Shown: positions 1 to 7,967, counted from the first letter of the stretch. The stretch: 12,091 bases of DNA from Nanobdellota archaeon (GCA_018812505.1 JAHJDK010000021.1:1-12091); one strand, 5' to 3'. Translations and numbers: made by a program. The notes: a model not told the origin generated them from the letters alone.

Positions 1-41
1 AGTTAGTTAATATAGCTTAATAAGTTAACTTATATAACTTA
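1..41 (+). promoter_or_regulatory. Promoter with repeated AGTTA/TAACT half-sites, candidate RHH operator
   Basis: Immediately upstream of the first ribbon-helix-helix gene, AGTTA occurs at 1-5, 5-9 and 23-27, and its reverse complement TAACT at 26-30 and 35-39. AAGTTAACTT (22-31) is a perfect palindrome, and TAAGTTA (21-27) and TAACTTA (35-41) form a 7-bp inverted repeat around a TATATAA box (31-37). Ribbon-helix-helix repressors typically bind clustered short half-sites over their own promoter, so autoregulation is inferred. If the TATATAA box is used, transcription would start near or inside the first codons. The AT-rich stretch at 8-16 could be the box instead. Sequence left of position 1 is missing, so the site may continue. 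Confidence 0.45.
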
Positions 42-51
42 GTGATTTTCG

Positions 52-189
52 ATGACAAACATAAATATAGAAATACCTGAAGAAATACACAAACAAGTAA
101 AACTAAAAGCAGTTCTAGAAGACCTAACAATAAAACAATATGTAATCAACAACTTAGAAAAAGAATTTCTAAAAAGAAAAAACAAATAG
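52..189 (+). CDS. Small ribbon-helix-helix (CopG/Arc-like) DNA-binding protein, copy 1
   Basis: A 45-residue protein with the layout of a minimal ribbon-helix-helix domain: an N-terminal alternating strand (INIEIP, residues 4-9), a first amphipathic helix (about 10-24) and a second helix starting near TIK (26-28), ending in a basic tail. Such proteins dimerise through the strand and insert it into the major groove, usually as repressors. Aligned without gaps, it is identical to the next gene's product at 20 of 41 positions, including the first nine residues, so the two arose by tandem duplication. The ATG is the only sensible start and has no Shine-Dalgarno motif. No toxin gene is adjacent. 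The gene lies 4 nt before copy 2 and probably shares a transcript with it and with the glycoprotein gene. DNA binding is inferred from the pattern only. Confidence 0.72.
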   Translation: MTNINIEIPEEIHKQVKLKAVLEDLTIKQYVINNLEKEFLKRKNK

Positions 190-193
190 CAAC

Positions 194-319
194 ATGACAA
201 ACATAAACATAGAAATACCAGATGATTTGCACAAACAGATTAAACTAGAAGCAATCAAACAAGACACAACCATAAAAGAATTAATAACTAAAACACTAAA
301 AGAAAAAATAGAAGAATGA
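194..319 (+). CDS. Small ribbon-helix-helix (CopG/Arc-like) DNA-binding protein, copy 2
   Basis: A 41-residue paralogue of the preceding protein with the same beginning (INIEIP strand, residues 4-9, then HKQ at 13-15) and the same strand-helix-helix layout. It lacks the basic tail of copy 1 and ends in an acidic EE. It follows copy 1 after 4 nt and its TGA stop overlaps the ATG of the giant surface glycoprotein (ATGA, 316-319), which implies translational coupling. The pair could act as homodimers or as a heterodimer on the half-sites at 1-41. Ribbon-helix-helix proteins often serve as antitoxins, but no toxin-like frame lies here; the coupled partner is a surface protein. A role as regulator of that operon is therefore the better reading, though it remains an inference. 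Confidence 0.72.
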   Translation: MTNINIEIPDDLHKQIKLEAIKQDTTIKELITKTLKEKIEE

Positions 320-3300
320 AAACGAAATTAGAGAAAAAAATAATTGTAGGATTTATAATATTAATAATCACAATTATATCAGCGACATCTGTTAATTTTC
401 AGAGTTCTGTAAAAATAAATGATAACTCAACAAAAGCATTTTCATGGGAAGACTTAGAATGTACTTGGATTGCATCAGTCGATACTTCAGAAATTAATGT
501 TACATGGTACAAAAATAATGAACTATTTATATCAAAAATAGTAAGCAACACAACAATAATCGATATAGTTAATAAAATTAGCACCTTCGGAGAAGAAGTC
601 TGGAACTGCACAGTAAAACTAATCAACAGTAGCCACAGCACAACAGAATCAGACACTATTAACGTAAACTTTGACCCTAAAATATTCGCCGGAACAACAC
701 AAATAAACAAAGGATACAACCTAACAGAAGATGTGAACATAGAAATAACCTGGAACACAACAGAATCACACACAACATTCTTCATATCAGACACTGAAAG
801 TATCTGCACAATAACCCAATCAAGCGGAAGTAAAGGAAAAGCAAACTGCAACGCTACAAACAGTAACTTAGGAACAGACAAGAACACCAGCAACAACCTA
901 AACATAACATTCGGATATTTCTTTCAAGCAGGAGCAGATGTAGGATCACACGGACAAATAGTAACCTTTAGAATAATACCTGTAAACGATGCACCAACAA
1001 TAAGCGGAACAACAGATTACTCAATAGATGAAGATGATGACTGGACAAGACACATAACAATAAACGATGAAGAAGGAAACTTCCCAGTCAACACAACAAT
1101 AGAAAAACCAGGATTCTGTACACAAACACCAACAACCCAACAAGTTAATTCAACAGGTATAACCTTCAACTGCAGCAACCCAGGACCAACAAACATTGGA
1201 AATTTCACAATAAACATTACAATAACAGATAATCCACCATACAATGAAACATATACCTTAATACCACAAAGCACATTCGCAAACTTCACACTAGAAGTGA
1301 TAGGAGTAAACCACCAACCAAACATAACATATGTTAGTAACACAAGCGGCACACAAAATCAGAATTATACAATACTAATGAACGCAACAGACAGATTTGA
1401 CAACAACACCTTAAACTTCACAATAACACCAAATTGTAACCTGGAAAACCCATGGAGCAACATAACAACAACAAACAACGTAACATGGGATGGAGAAAAT
1501 CAAACTTATAACAGCTATGCAAACGCCAGCTGGAAAGGAACACTGAATAACAGCCAAATAGTATGCAGAAATATAACCATCACAGTGACAGATGAATTTG
1601 GGGCAACAAATTCAACAACTATGTACCTAAACATATCAAACATCAACGATCCTCCAAAAATAGAGAACTACAGCGCAAACCCAAAAGATAATTTAGGAAA
1701 TCATTACATCAACAACCTAACAGCATACGTATCAGTAAGATTCATCTACCAGATAAACGCCACAGATGTAGACCTATTAATAGATTACCAACCAACAATA
1801 GATGATTTCAACGAAAACTTAACATACATCAGCAACGACACATGGCTAAACCACTTCTTAAATAATAAGACAGGATTAATAAACATAAGCGCTAACAACA
1901 TGACAGTAACCCCGAACAATTACACATTTACAATAATAGTAACTGACAATGGAATTCCAACATATACCAACACAACAATAATGAGCTTAGAAATAAGACC
2001 AAACGACCCACCGCAATTCAACCAAACACTGAACTTCACGTGCTTTGAATATGACTCTGTAACAAGACCAACAAGCTGCTACATAAACATAAGTCCATAC
2101 ACAAGTGACCCAAACGAACCAATAGATTACGTAGCAAACTTTTCAGGAAGCTCAAACGAATTCAACATTACAAGCGAAGGAATAATAAACTTTAACCCAG
2201 CACAAGAACAAATAGGAACACACACATTCAACATCACAATAACAGATTCCAGAGGAGCAACAAACACTGCACCAATATACCTGTCAATCAACAACACCAA
2301 CAACAAACCAAACATAACACTAATAGAATCAAGAGCACCACCAAACGCATTATACTACAACAGACCAGTACACAACTTAATAGAAATATTCTACTATGAT
2401 CTAGACTTAAACCTTACAGGAACAAATGAAACAGAGAGAAATTACTCATATGAACAATTAACATTCAACTGGGAAAACAACAACAAAAGCTATAATCTAA
2501 GCGGATACATAAGCATAAGTCCAAACATCACGAACCAAACAAGCACAGTTTACTTAATAATAAACACCACCAAGCTAATCAGCGGATTAACACTAGCGAT
2601 AGGAGACTACAGCATCAACATAACAGTACAAGACAACTACTACAACTACACGAACGGAGCAAACACATCTCAAATAGACAAATACATGTATAACTTCATA
2701 ATATACAACACCACAACCCCGCCTAAAATAACATTTGTTTATCCATACGGAAATGGAATAACAAATTTTTCATGGCACAACGTAACAGACCAAAGTCCTG
2801 CAATAACAAACATAAACATAACAGAAAACAGAAGCTTATACTTTAACCATAGTGCAATAGACGACCAAGCTGAAAACCTAACGTATAAATGGTTTTATGA
2901 CAACGTAAAACTAAATAGAACAACAACCCTCAACTATAACTCAACAGCCACACTTTTAGAGAATAATAAATCAATAAATTTCAGCTTTGGATTCTTTGAA
3001 GTGAAAACAACAGAAACAATAAAACAACACAAGCTAAAACTAGTAGTGGTTGATGGATTTGACGCATCATTGAATGACACATTTACATGGAACATAAACG
3101 TCACAGATAAGAATCGAAGAATAATATTTAACGAACCAATACCAAACATAACAATAGAAGGAAGTCGGAATGCTGATAATAAAGACTTATGGACTGCCGG
3201 ACTAGCTTATGGATTCTACGATCCTGATTATGACTATGACGAAGATGGAGTAATAGAATTAAGAGAAGGAAACTATAGCATAACATACAATGTTTCTGAC

Positions 3301-4266
3301 AGGTTATGCCAAGGATACGCAACAATAAATGTGAGCGAACCATACAGCTACTTAATAGACAGCGTAACCAACATAACAAGGATATACGGACACGGAATAA
3401 AAGCAACAGGAACAACAAATGGCAACTGCAGCATTAACTTCACAGCAACAGACGGAGAATATACAGCTACAAGCAACAACGTACAAATCAGTGTAATTGT
3501 AACCTCATCTGAAAGCCCAGAAACAATCAACACAGTACAAGGATCAACAAGCAGCACAAGAACAATAACTGAAACAGTAACCATAACAATACCAGAAGAA
3601 GTTGAAAAACCAATACCTATAGATATAATCCTCCCAGACATGGTCACAGTATACGAAAACAACACAATAGAAATACCTCTAAGAATCACTAACACCTGGA
3701 ACAAAACAGTATACGGAGTCCACCTAGGATACAAGATAAACGAGAGCTTAAACTGCACAGTACAATTTAAAAGAGCGCACTTCTTCCAAATAGACCCAGG
3801 ACAAGTAATGAACACCACAATGACAGTGTCAAACTACAGAATAGGAGGAATATATGAAATATTAGTCATTGCAAATGTTACAGATCCGCCATACATTGAC
3901 ACTGCAAAAATATACCTCAACTCGATAGAACAAACAACAACAGGCAGCAAAGTAAGAACTTTAATAAGATTTGCACAAGATTTACTACAAAAACACAAAG
4001 AATGTCAGGAAATAGAAGAAGTACTAAACCAAGCAGAAGAACACTCAAACAAAGGAGAATTAAACAAAGCGCTAGAACTAGCGAACTCAGCCATAAACGG
4101 CTGCAAATATTTAATAAGTCAAGAACAACTAATACTACAAAGACCAAAGATGTTCAGGAAAATACATATACCATTAAACTCTCAAACACTATCATATCTA
4201 TTAATAACAATCATAATAGCACTACTAACAACAGTAGGAATTCTACTCTTAAAAAAGAAAAACTAA
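316..4266 (+). CDS. Giant secreted cadherin/Ig-like repeat glycoprotein with C-terminal membrane anchor
   Basis: A 1316-residue protein that appears to be exported and held on the outer face of the cytoplasmic membrane as an adhesin or S-layer-like component. Residues 9-24 form a hydrophobic signal segment after a basic start. The body is a chain of beta-rich domains about 100-140 residues apart, marked by linkers such as VNDAPT (223), VNHQPN (331), INDPPKI (443), PNDPPQF (562), TNNKPNI (661) and TTPPKI (800), the style of cadherin/Ig-like repeats. An EF-hand-like loop lies at 973-984. A Thr/Ser-rich linker (about 1075-1095) leads to a CARDB/NEW3-like domain (about 1099-1205), a charged helical segment (about 1210-1275), a membrane helix (about 1292-1312) and a KKKN tail. 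About 85 N-x-S/T sequons (hand count) fall between N37 and N1187, and none in the helical stalk. The start overlaps the upstream gene's stop. The domain types are inferred from pattern; the ligand is unknown. Confidence 0.85.
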   Translation: MKTKLEKKIIVGFIILIITIISATSVNFQSSVKINDNSTKAFSWEDLECTWIASVDTSEINVTWYKNNELFISKIVSNTTIIDIVNKISTFGEEVWNCTVKLINSSHSTTESDTINVNFDPKIFAGTTQINKGYNLTEDVNIEITWNTTESHTTFFISDTESICTITQSSGSKGKANCNATNSNLGTDKNTSNNLNITFGYFFQAGADVGSHGQIVTFRIIPVNDAPTISGTTDYSIDEDDDWTRHITINDEEGNFPVNTTIEKPGFCTQTPTTQQVNSTGITFNCSNPGPTNIGNFTINITITDNPPYNETYTLIPQSTFANFTLEVIGVNHQPNITYVSNTSGTQNQNYTILMNATDRFDNNTLNFTITPNCNLENPWSNITTTNNVTWDGENQTYNSYANASWKGTLNNSQIVCRNITITVTDEFGATNSTTMYLNISNINDPPKIENYSANPKDNLGNHYINNLTAYVSVRFIYQINATDVDLLIDYQPTIDDFNENLTYISNDTWLNHFLNNKTGLINISANNMTVTPNNYTFTIIVTDNGIPTYTNTTIMSLEIRPNDPPQFNQTLNFTCFEYDSVTRPTSCYINISPYTSDPNEPIDYVANFSGSSNEFNITSEGIINFNPAQEQIGTHTFNITITDSRGATNTAPIYLSINNTNNKPNITLIESRAPPNALYYNRPVHNLIEIFYYDLDLNLTGTNETERNYSYEQLTFNWENNNKSYNLSGYISISPNITNQTSTVYLIINTTKLISGLTLAIGDYSINITVQDNYYNYTNGANTSQIDKYMYNFIIYNTTTPPKITFVYPYGNGITNFSWHNVTDQSPAITNINITENRSLYFNHSAIDDQAENLTYKWFYDNVKLNRTTTLNYNSTATLLENNKSINFSFGFFEVKTTETIKQHKLKLVVVDGFDASLNDTFTWNINVTDKNRRIIFNEPIPNITIEGSRNADNKDLWTAGLAYGFYDPDYDYDEDGVIELREGNYSITYNVSDRLCQGYATINVSEPYSYLIDSVTNITRIYGHGIKATGTTNGNCSINFTATDGEYTATSNNVQISVIVTSSESPETINTVQGSTSSTRTITETVTITIPEEVEKPIPIDIILPDMVTVYENNTIEIPLRITNTWNKTVYGVHLGYKINESLNCTVQFKRAHFFQIDPGQVMNTTMTVSNYRIGGIYEILVIANVTDPPYIDTAKIYLNSIEQTTTGSKVRTLIRFAQDLLQKHKECQEIEEVLNQAEEHSNKGELNKALELANSAINGCKYLISQEQLILQRPKMFRKIHIPLNSQTLSYLLITIIIALLTTVGILLLKKKN
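4251..4262 (-). terminator. U-tract terminator of the 230-aa gene
   Basis: On the - strand, the bases directly after the TAG stop of the 230-aa gene read TTTTTCTTTTTT, the oligo-T signal typical of archaeal intrinsic termination. The same bases, read on the + strand, encode the Lys-rich C-terminal tail of the glycoprotein. There is no hairpin, as expected in archaea. Confidence 0.5.
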
Positions 4267-4955
4267 GAATTTTTAATTGAATCATAAACAACATTCAAGG
4301 TTTCATAATAATTTATTTTTTCATCGCTTGGAATCTTGTTATACAGATCAACAACTTCTTTATACAATTCAACAGCACTATCAACATCACTATTATAAAG
4401 ACTATAATAAATCTTTTCAAGCAAACTATTAATGTCGACATGAGAAGCTTCCACAACACCAAGAATTGAAAGAGGCAAACTAACCTTATCATCCTGCTTT
4501 TGAACTTTAGCATTAGATTTAAAAACAATTCTCTTCAAAAAACTTGAAAATTTCTTCTTCCAAGTCCTTGCAACAAAAGAACCAACCAATTGTCCCTTTT
4601 CAGAATTAGGAACTAACAAATAATCCAGAAAACCCTTAAACTTTTCCAAAAATAATTTTAACTCTTCATCAGAATAAGAAACCTGAGAATATTCAAACAT
4701 AAAAATCCTATCAACAAACTTAAAGAAATCAGCCCTTATATTATAAGGTAAATAAACATTCTTCAACTCTCCAAACAACTCATCCTTTGTAAACTCATAA
4801 TCCAAACTTAAATAATCCTTCAAAAAATTTTTAATCAAATAATAAACTTCAGTATCAGATATCATACCTTTTGACAAAAGATAATTGACATCCCTAAGAA
4901 TATTCCTCCTAATCCTAATCCTTCTCTCTAACTCACCTACTTTTCCCGTATCCAT
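4263..4955 (-). CDS. Helical soluble protein with C-terminal TPR-like repeat, divergent from the moxR operon
   Basis: A 230-residue, predicted all-helical protein without a signal peptide or membrane segment. The N-terminal part has LDYEFTKDEL at 51-60, followed by helices to about 115. I associate this pattern (YEFT then EL) with soluble proteins found near MoxR/VWA modules in DPANN archaea, where DUF4129-type proteins often occur elsewhere. A basic linker (about 129-150) leads to a C-terminal helical hairpin (about 175-227) with the phrase VELYKEVVDLYNKIPSDEK, a TPR-like element of the kind that recurs in this group. The coding strand is T/G-rich, unlike the A/C-rich + strand neighbours. 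The ATG lies 27 nt from a TATA box, suggesting a leaderless message. The stop overlaps that of the glycoprotein by convergence. Its function is unknown; partnership with the MoxR module is an inference from context. Confidence 0.8.
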   Translation of the reverse strand: MDTGKVGELERRIRIRRNILRDVNYLLSKGMISDTEVYYLIKNFLKDYLSLDYEFTKDELFGELKNVYLPYNIRADFFKFVDRIFMFEYSQVSYSDEELKLFLEKFKGFLDYLLVPNSEKGQLVGSFVARTWKKKFSSFLKRIVFKSNAKVQKQDDKVSLPLSILGVVEASHVDINSLLEKIYYSLYNSDVDSAVELYKEVVDLYNKIPSDEKINYYETLNVVYDSIKNS

Positions 4956-4977
4956 CTAAAAAGTTAGAGCAAAACAC

Positions 4978-4986
4978 ATATTTAAA
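4978..4986 (-). promoter_or_regulatory. TATA box of the 230-aa gene
   Basis: TTTAAATAT on the - strand is centred 27 nt upstream of the ATG at 4955. This is the archaeal TATA-to-start distance, so the transcript should begin at or very near the start codon (leaderless). No Shine-Dalgarno motif is present. Confidence 0.5.
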
Positions 4987-5029
4987 ATATTCGATTTTAA
5001 AGTTACTCTTCGAAAGTGGGTTAAAAAAG

Positions 5030-5037
5030 TTTTTATA
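5030..5037 (+). promoter_or_regulatory. TATA box of the moxR operon
   Basis: TTTTTATA is centred about 27 nt upstream of the ATG at 5061, with a purine-rich stretch (GAAAGTGGG, 5012-5020) and an A-run just before it. The distance predicts a leaderless transcript, and there is no Shine-Dalgarno motif close to the start. The whole 4956-5060 region is a divergent promoter shared with the 230-aa gene. Confidence 0.5.
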
Positions 5038-5060
5038 GGAATACAACTATAAATAAATAT

Positions 5061-6074
5061 ATGGTGATAATAGAGAGGAAAAAAGTACATAAAAACGTAG
5101 AATTAGAAAAACAACTAAAACAACTAAATGAAAAAATAGATTTAGCCAGAAAAGAGATGAGAAAAGTATTAGTTGGACAAGAAGAGATTCTAAACTCACT
5201 ATTTGAAGCATTATTTGCAAACGGACACGTCCTTGTAGAAGGAATACCCGGAACAGGAAAAACATTAATGGTCAGAACACTATCAATAGTATCTGGAAGT
5301 ATATTCTCAAGAATACAATTTACACCTGACCTGTTGCCAACAGACATACTGGGAATAACAACCTATGAAGAAGGTAAAGGATTCTACACAGTAAAAGGAC
5401 CAATATTCGCAAACTTTGTACTAGCAGACGAAATCAACAGGTCACCACCGAAAGTGCAATCAGCCTTGCTTGAGGGAATGCAAGAAAGACAAGTAACAAT
5501 AGGAAAAGAAACATTCAAACTACCATACCCATTTCTAGTCATGGCAACACAAAACCCACTAGAACAACTAGGAACCTACAAACTGCCAGAAGCAGAAGTT
5601 GACAGATTCCTTTACAAAGTAATAGTAACCTACCCAAGTACAGATGAAGAAATAATGATATTAAACTCCAACATAACAACCAAGAGATTCGAAGAATTTC
5701 ACTTAATGCCAATACTCTCACCAAGTGAAATAATAAGAGCACAAGAAATAGTAAAAGAAATATACTACGACGAAAAAATACAAAGATACATAATAAAAAT
5801 AATAGACGCAACAAGACACCCAGACAAATATGGAGTTGAAAGCGGAAAATTCATAGAGTACGGAGCATCACCAAGATCAAGCATAAGCTTGTTCATAGCA
5901 TCAAAAGCACACGCACTACTAAAAAACAGATCTTACGTAACCCAACAAGACATAAAAGACATAGCTCACAACGTCTTAAGACATAGAATACTAATTAATT
6001 TTGAAGGGGAAGCAGAAAACATAACACCTGAAGACCTCATCACAGAAATACTCAAAAAAGTACCAATACTATAA
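5061..6074 (+). CDS. moxR: MoxR-family AAA+ ATPase
   Basis: A 337-residue MoxR-type ATPase, the chaperone-like motor that acts with VWA-domain proteins to mature or activate client complexes. Visible motifs are Walker A GIPGTGKT (61-68), Walker B LADEINR (121-127), sensor 1 ATQNP (162-166) and the sensor 2 region GASPRSS (268-274), followed by the C-terminal lid helices. All catalytic residues are present and the length is normal for the family. A charged N-terminal helix (about 5-35) precedes the ATPase core. It is the first gene of an operon; the DUF58 gene follows after 1 nt and then the VWA protein, the usual moxR order. The start at 5061 is supported by the TATA distance. The family is certain; the client of the complex cannot be told from the sequence. 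Confidence 0.96.
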   Translation: MVIIERKKVHKNVELEKQLKQLNEKIDLARKEMRKVLVGQEEILNSLFEALFANGHVLVEGIPGTGKTLMVRTLSIVSGSIFSRIQFTPDLLPTDILGITTYEEGKGFYTVKGPIFANFVLADEINRSPPKVQSALLEGMQERQVTIGKETFKLPYPFLVMATQNPLEQLGTYKLPEAEVDRFLYKVIVTYPSTDEEIMILNSNITTKRFEEFHLMPILSPSEIIRAQEIVKEIYYDEKIQRYIIKIIDATRHPDKYGVESGKFIEYGASPRSSISLFIASKAHALLKNRSYVTQQDIKDIAHNVLRHRILINFEGEAENITPEDLITEILKKVPIL

Positions 6075-6075
6075 A

Positions 6076-6987
6076 ATGGCTGTTAAAGAGCTAAAACTAG
6101 ATCTTCTAGGAAAAATAAAGAATCCGCAATTTCAAGTCAGAAGAAAGATGCTGAGCAAAATACTAGAAGGAGAACTAGCCGCATCATACAAAGGAAGAGG
6201 AATAGAATTCACAGGCTTCAGAAAATATATCTATGGAGATGATGCAAGCTTAATAGACTGGCCAGCCAGCCTAAGAGCAAAAGAATCACTAATAAGAGAA
6301 TACGAAGAATTCAAAAACTTTCAAATATTTGTGCTGTTTGATGTCAGCGACAGCATGTTATTCTCATCCACACAAAAATTAAAATGCGAATACGCAGCAG
6401 AAATAGTGTTCTCACTAATATACTCCATAGTAAACACAGGTAATAAAGTAGGCTTGGGAATGTTCACAAAAGAACTAATAACAAAGAAAGCTCCAGACAG
6501 TGGAACAAAAAACTATTACAGAATACTACAAGACTTGACAAACCCCGAAAACTACGGCGGAGGATTCGACTTAAAAAAAGCATTAATGCAAACAAGAACA
6601 TTACTAGGAGAAAAAAGCTTAATAATAATAGTGTCAGACTTTCTAGGACTAGAAGAAGGATGGGAACGATACATAAGAATGTTATCAAAAGAATTTGACA
6701 TATTAGGAATAATGATAAGAGACCCAAGAGATAAAGAAATGCCCACAGACACAGGTCAATTCATGGTAGAAGATCCTTACTCAGGAGAACAAATGCTAAT
6801 TGACTCAAAAGACTATGCTGAAATATACAAAAAAAGAGCAAATGAAGAAGAAATGAAAATAATACGAGAATTTCAAACAGCAAAAGCAGGACTTGTATCT
6901 GTAACGACAACAGAAGACTTTTTGAAACCATTTATGAAATACATTCGAATAAGAGCAAAAATAATGATGAAAATGAGAGACCAATAA
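6076..6987 (+). CDS. DUF58-domain protein with VWA-like fold
   Basis: A 303-residue DUF58 protein, the usual second gene of moxR operons. The family hallmark is seen at 53-62 (YGDDASLIDW), preceded by GIEFTGFRKY. The core that follows has a VWA-like fold with a complete MIDAS-type DxSxS motif (D89, S91, S93). There is no membrane segment, so it acts in the cytoplasm, presumably as the adaptor between the MoxR ATPase and the membrane VWA protein. It begins 1 nt after the moxR stop, and its own stop lies 1 nt before the next ATG; both junctions read TAAAATG and lack Shine-Dalgarno motifs, so reinitiation is likely. The C-terminus is basic. The family is secure; the adaptor role follows from family knowledge. 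Confidence 0.94.
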   Translation: MAVKELKLDLLGKIKNPQFQVRRKMLSKILEGELAASYKGRGIEFTGFRKYIYGDDASLIDWPASLRAKESLIREYEEFKNFQIFVLFDVSDSMLFSSTQKLKCEYAAEIVFSLIYSIVNTGNKVGLGMFTKELITKKAPDSGTKNYYRILQDLTNPENYGGGFDLKKALMQTRTLLGEKSLIIIVSDFLGLEEGWERYIRMLSKEFDILGIMIRDPRDKEMPTDTGQFMVEDPYSGEQMLIDSKDYAEIYKKRANEEEMKIIREFQTAKAGLVSVTTTEDFLKPFMKYIRIRAKIMMKMRDQ

Positions 6988-6988
6988 A

Positions 6989-7951
6989 ATGACTGAAATA
7001 ACATTCACACATCCAACATACCTCTGGCTGCTTATAAGCATACCACTACTAGCAATAAGCCACTTCTATCTCTTAAGGCATGCTCACAGAAGAGCTATGA
7101 AATTCGCTAATTTTGAAACACTAAAAAGAGTGACTGGCAAAAAACTCATAACAAAAAACATAACAGTACTAGTATCAAGAGTATTCATACTATTATTCGT
7201 TGTTCTGGCAGTATCAGGATCAGTTCTATGGTATGAAGGAGAAAGCAACAAAAACGATTTTGTAATAGCAATAGACACAAGCGCATCAATGAGTGCAGAA
7301 GACCTTTACCCAACAAGATTAGAAGCAGCAAAAGCTGATGCTATAAACTTTTTAAATATCATGAGATCAGATGCAAAAATCGGATTAGTAACATTCTCAG
7401 GAGTTACATTTGTAAATCAGATAATGACAAAAAAACACTTTGAAGTCAAAAATGCAATAGAAGAAATAGACATTGTAAGCGCAGGAGGAACAGACCTCCC
7501 AGGAGCAATAATAACCTCAACAAACCTGCTAGTAAACTCTGACAGAGGAAAAACAATAATACTGCTTAGCGACGGCAGCAGCACAGCAGGATCATTTCTA
7601 GAAGACTCAATAAACCACGCAATCGCATATGCACAAGACAATCACGTACTAATCCAAACAATAGGAACAGGAACAGAAAATAATGAGCCACTTGGCTACA
7701 TACCAAAATATTATAATATAAGTGCAGTATATAATGAGAATACCCTTAAAAAAATAAGTGCAGAAACAGGCGGAACCTATTATCACGCGCCAGACAATCA
7801 AAAACTTATGGAAGCATTCAAAGAGCTGTCAGAAGAATCTGACAAAGCAATACTACACTTAGACCTAAGCTTTGGACTTATGATGCTGGCAACACTAATG
7901 CTATTAATCGAATGGGGATTAATAAGCACTAAATTCAGAAAAATACCATGA
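6989..7951 (+). CDS. BatA-like membrane VWA-domain protein
   Basis: A 320-residue membrane protein with the BatA layout: two N-terminal membrane helices (about 9-29 and 58-82), a VWA domain (about 90-270) and a C-terminal membrane helix (about 291-312). The MIDAS site is complete: DTSAS (D96, S98, S100), T168 in GGTDLPGA and D195 in LLSDGS, so it should bind a metal ion and a ligand. The THPTYLWLL beginning is typical of these proteins, which start HP..LWLL. It is third in the moxR operon, translationally coupled to DUF58. The partners often found with it (a second VWA protein, BatD-like and DUF4129 proteins) are absent from this operon. It probably forms the membrane end of the MoxR/VWA complex. 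Confidence 0.93.
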   Translation: MTEITFTHPTYLWLLISIPLLAISHFYLLRHAHRRAMKFANFETLKRVTGKKLITKNITVLVSRVFILLFVVLAVSGSVLWYEGESNKNDFVIAIDTSASMSAEDLYPTRLEAAKADAINFLNIMRSDAKIGLVTFSGVTFVNQIMTKKHFEVKNAIEEIDIVSAGGTDLPGAIITSTNLLVNSDRGKTIILLSDGSSTAGSFLEDSINHAIAYAQDNHVLIQTIGTGTENNEPLGYIPKYYNISAVYNENTLKKISAETGGTYYHAPDNQKLMEAFKELSEESDKAILHLDLSFGLMMLATLMLLIEWGLISTKFRKIP

Positions 7952-7954
7952 GAA

Positions 7955-7959
7955 GGAGG
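7955..7959 (+). promoter_or_regulatory. Strong Shine-Dalgarno motif (GGAGG) for the DUF212 gene
   Basis: GGAGG lies 8 nt before the ATG at 7968, just after the TGA of the VWA gene. It is the only strong ribosome binding site in the moxR operon; the two junctions upstream have none. The DUF212 gene therefore appears to be initiated independently although it is probably cotranscribed. Confidence 0.8.
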
Positions 7960-7967
7960 ATAGAAAA

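Noticed and set aside
52..319. Toxin-antitoxin module
   Set aside because: The two small proteins look like RHH antitoxins, but no toxin frame (RelE, VapC or similar) lies next to them; the coupled gene is a surface protein.
399..905. A 168-codon open frame on the - strand, and several similar ones under the glycoprotein (for example 1017-1352, 3348-3818)
   Set aside because: They are antisense shadows of an A/C-rich coding strand that rarely makes stops on the opposite strand; they give hydrophobic junk without a promoter or ribosome site.
4002..4280. A 92-codon + strand frame overlapping the end of the glycoprotein
   Set aside because: It lies out of frame inside the glycoprotein's helical stalk and anchor region and gives a Ser/Thr/Asn/Arg-rich product without any start signal.
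5033..5347. A 104-codon - strand frame crossing the moxR start and promoter
   Set aside because: It is antisense to the conserved MoxR N-terminus and would run through the divergent promoter; no independent support.
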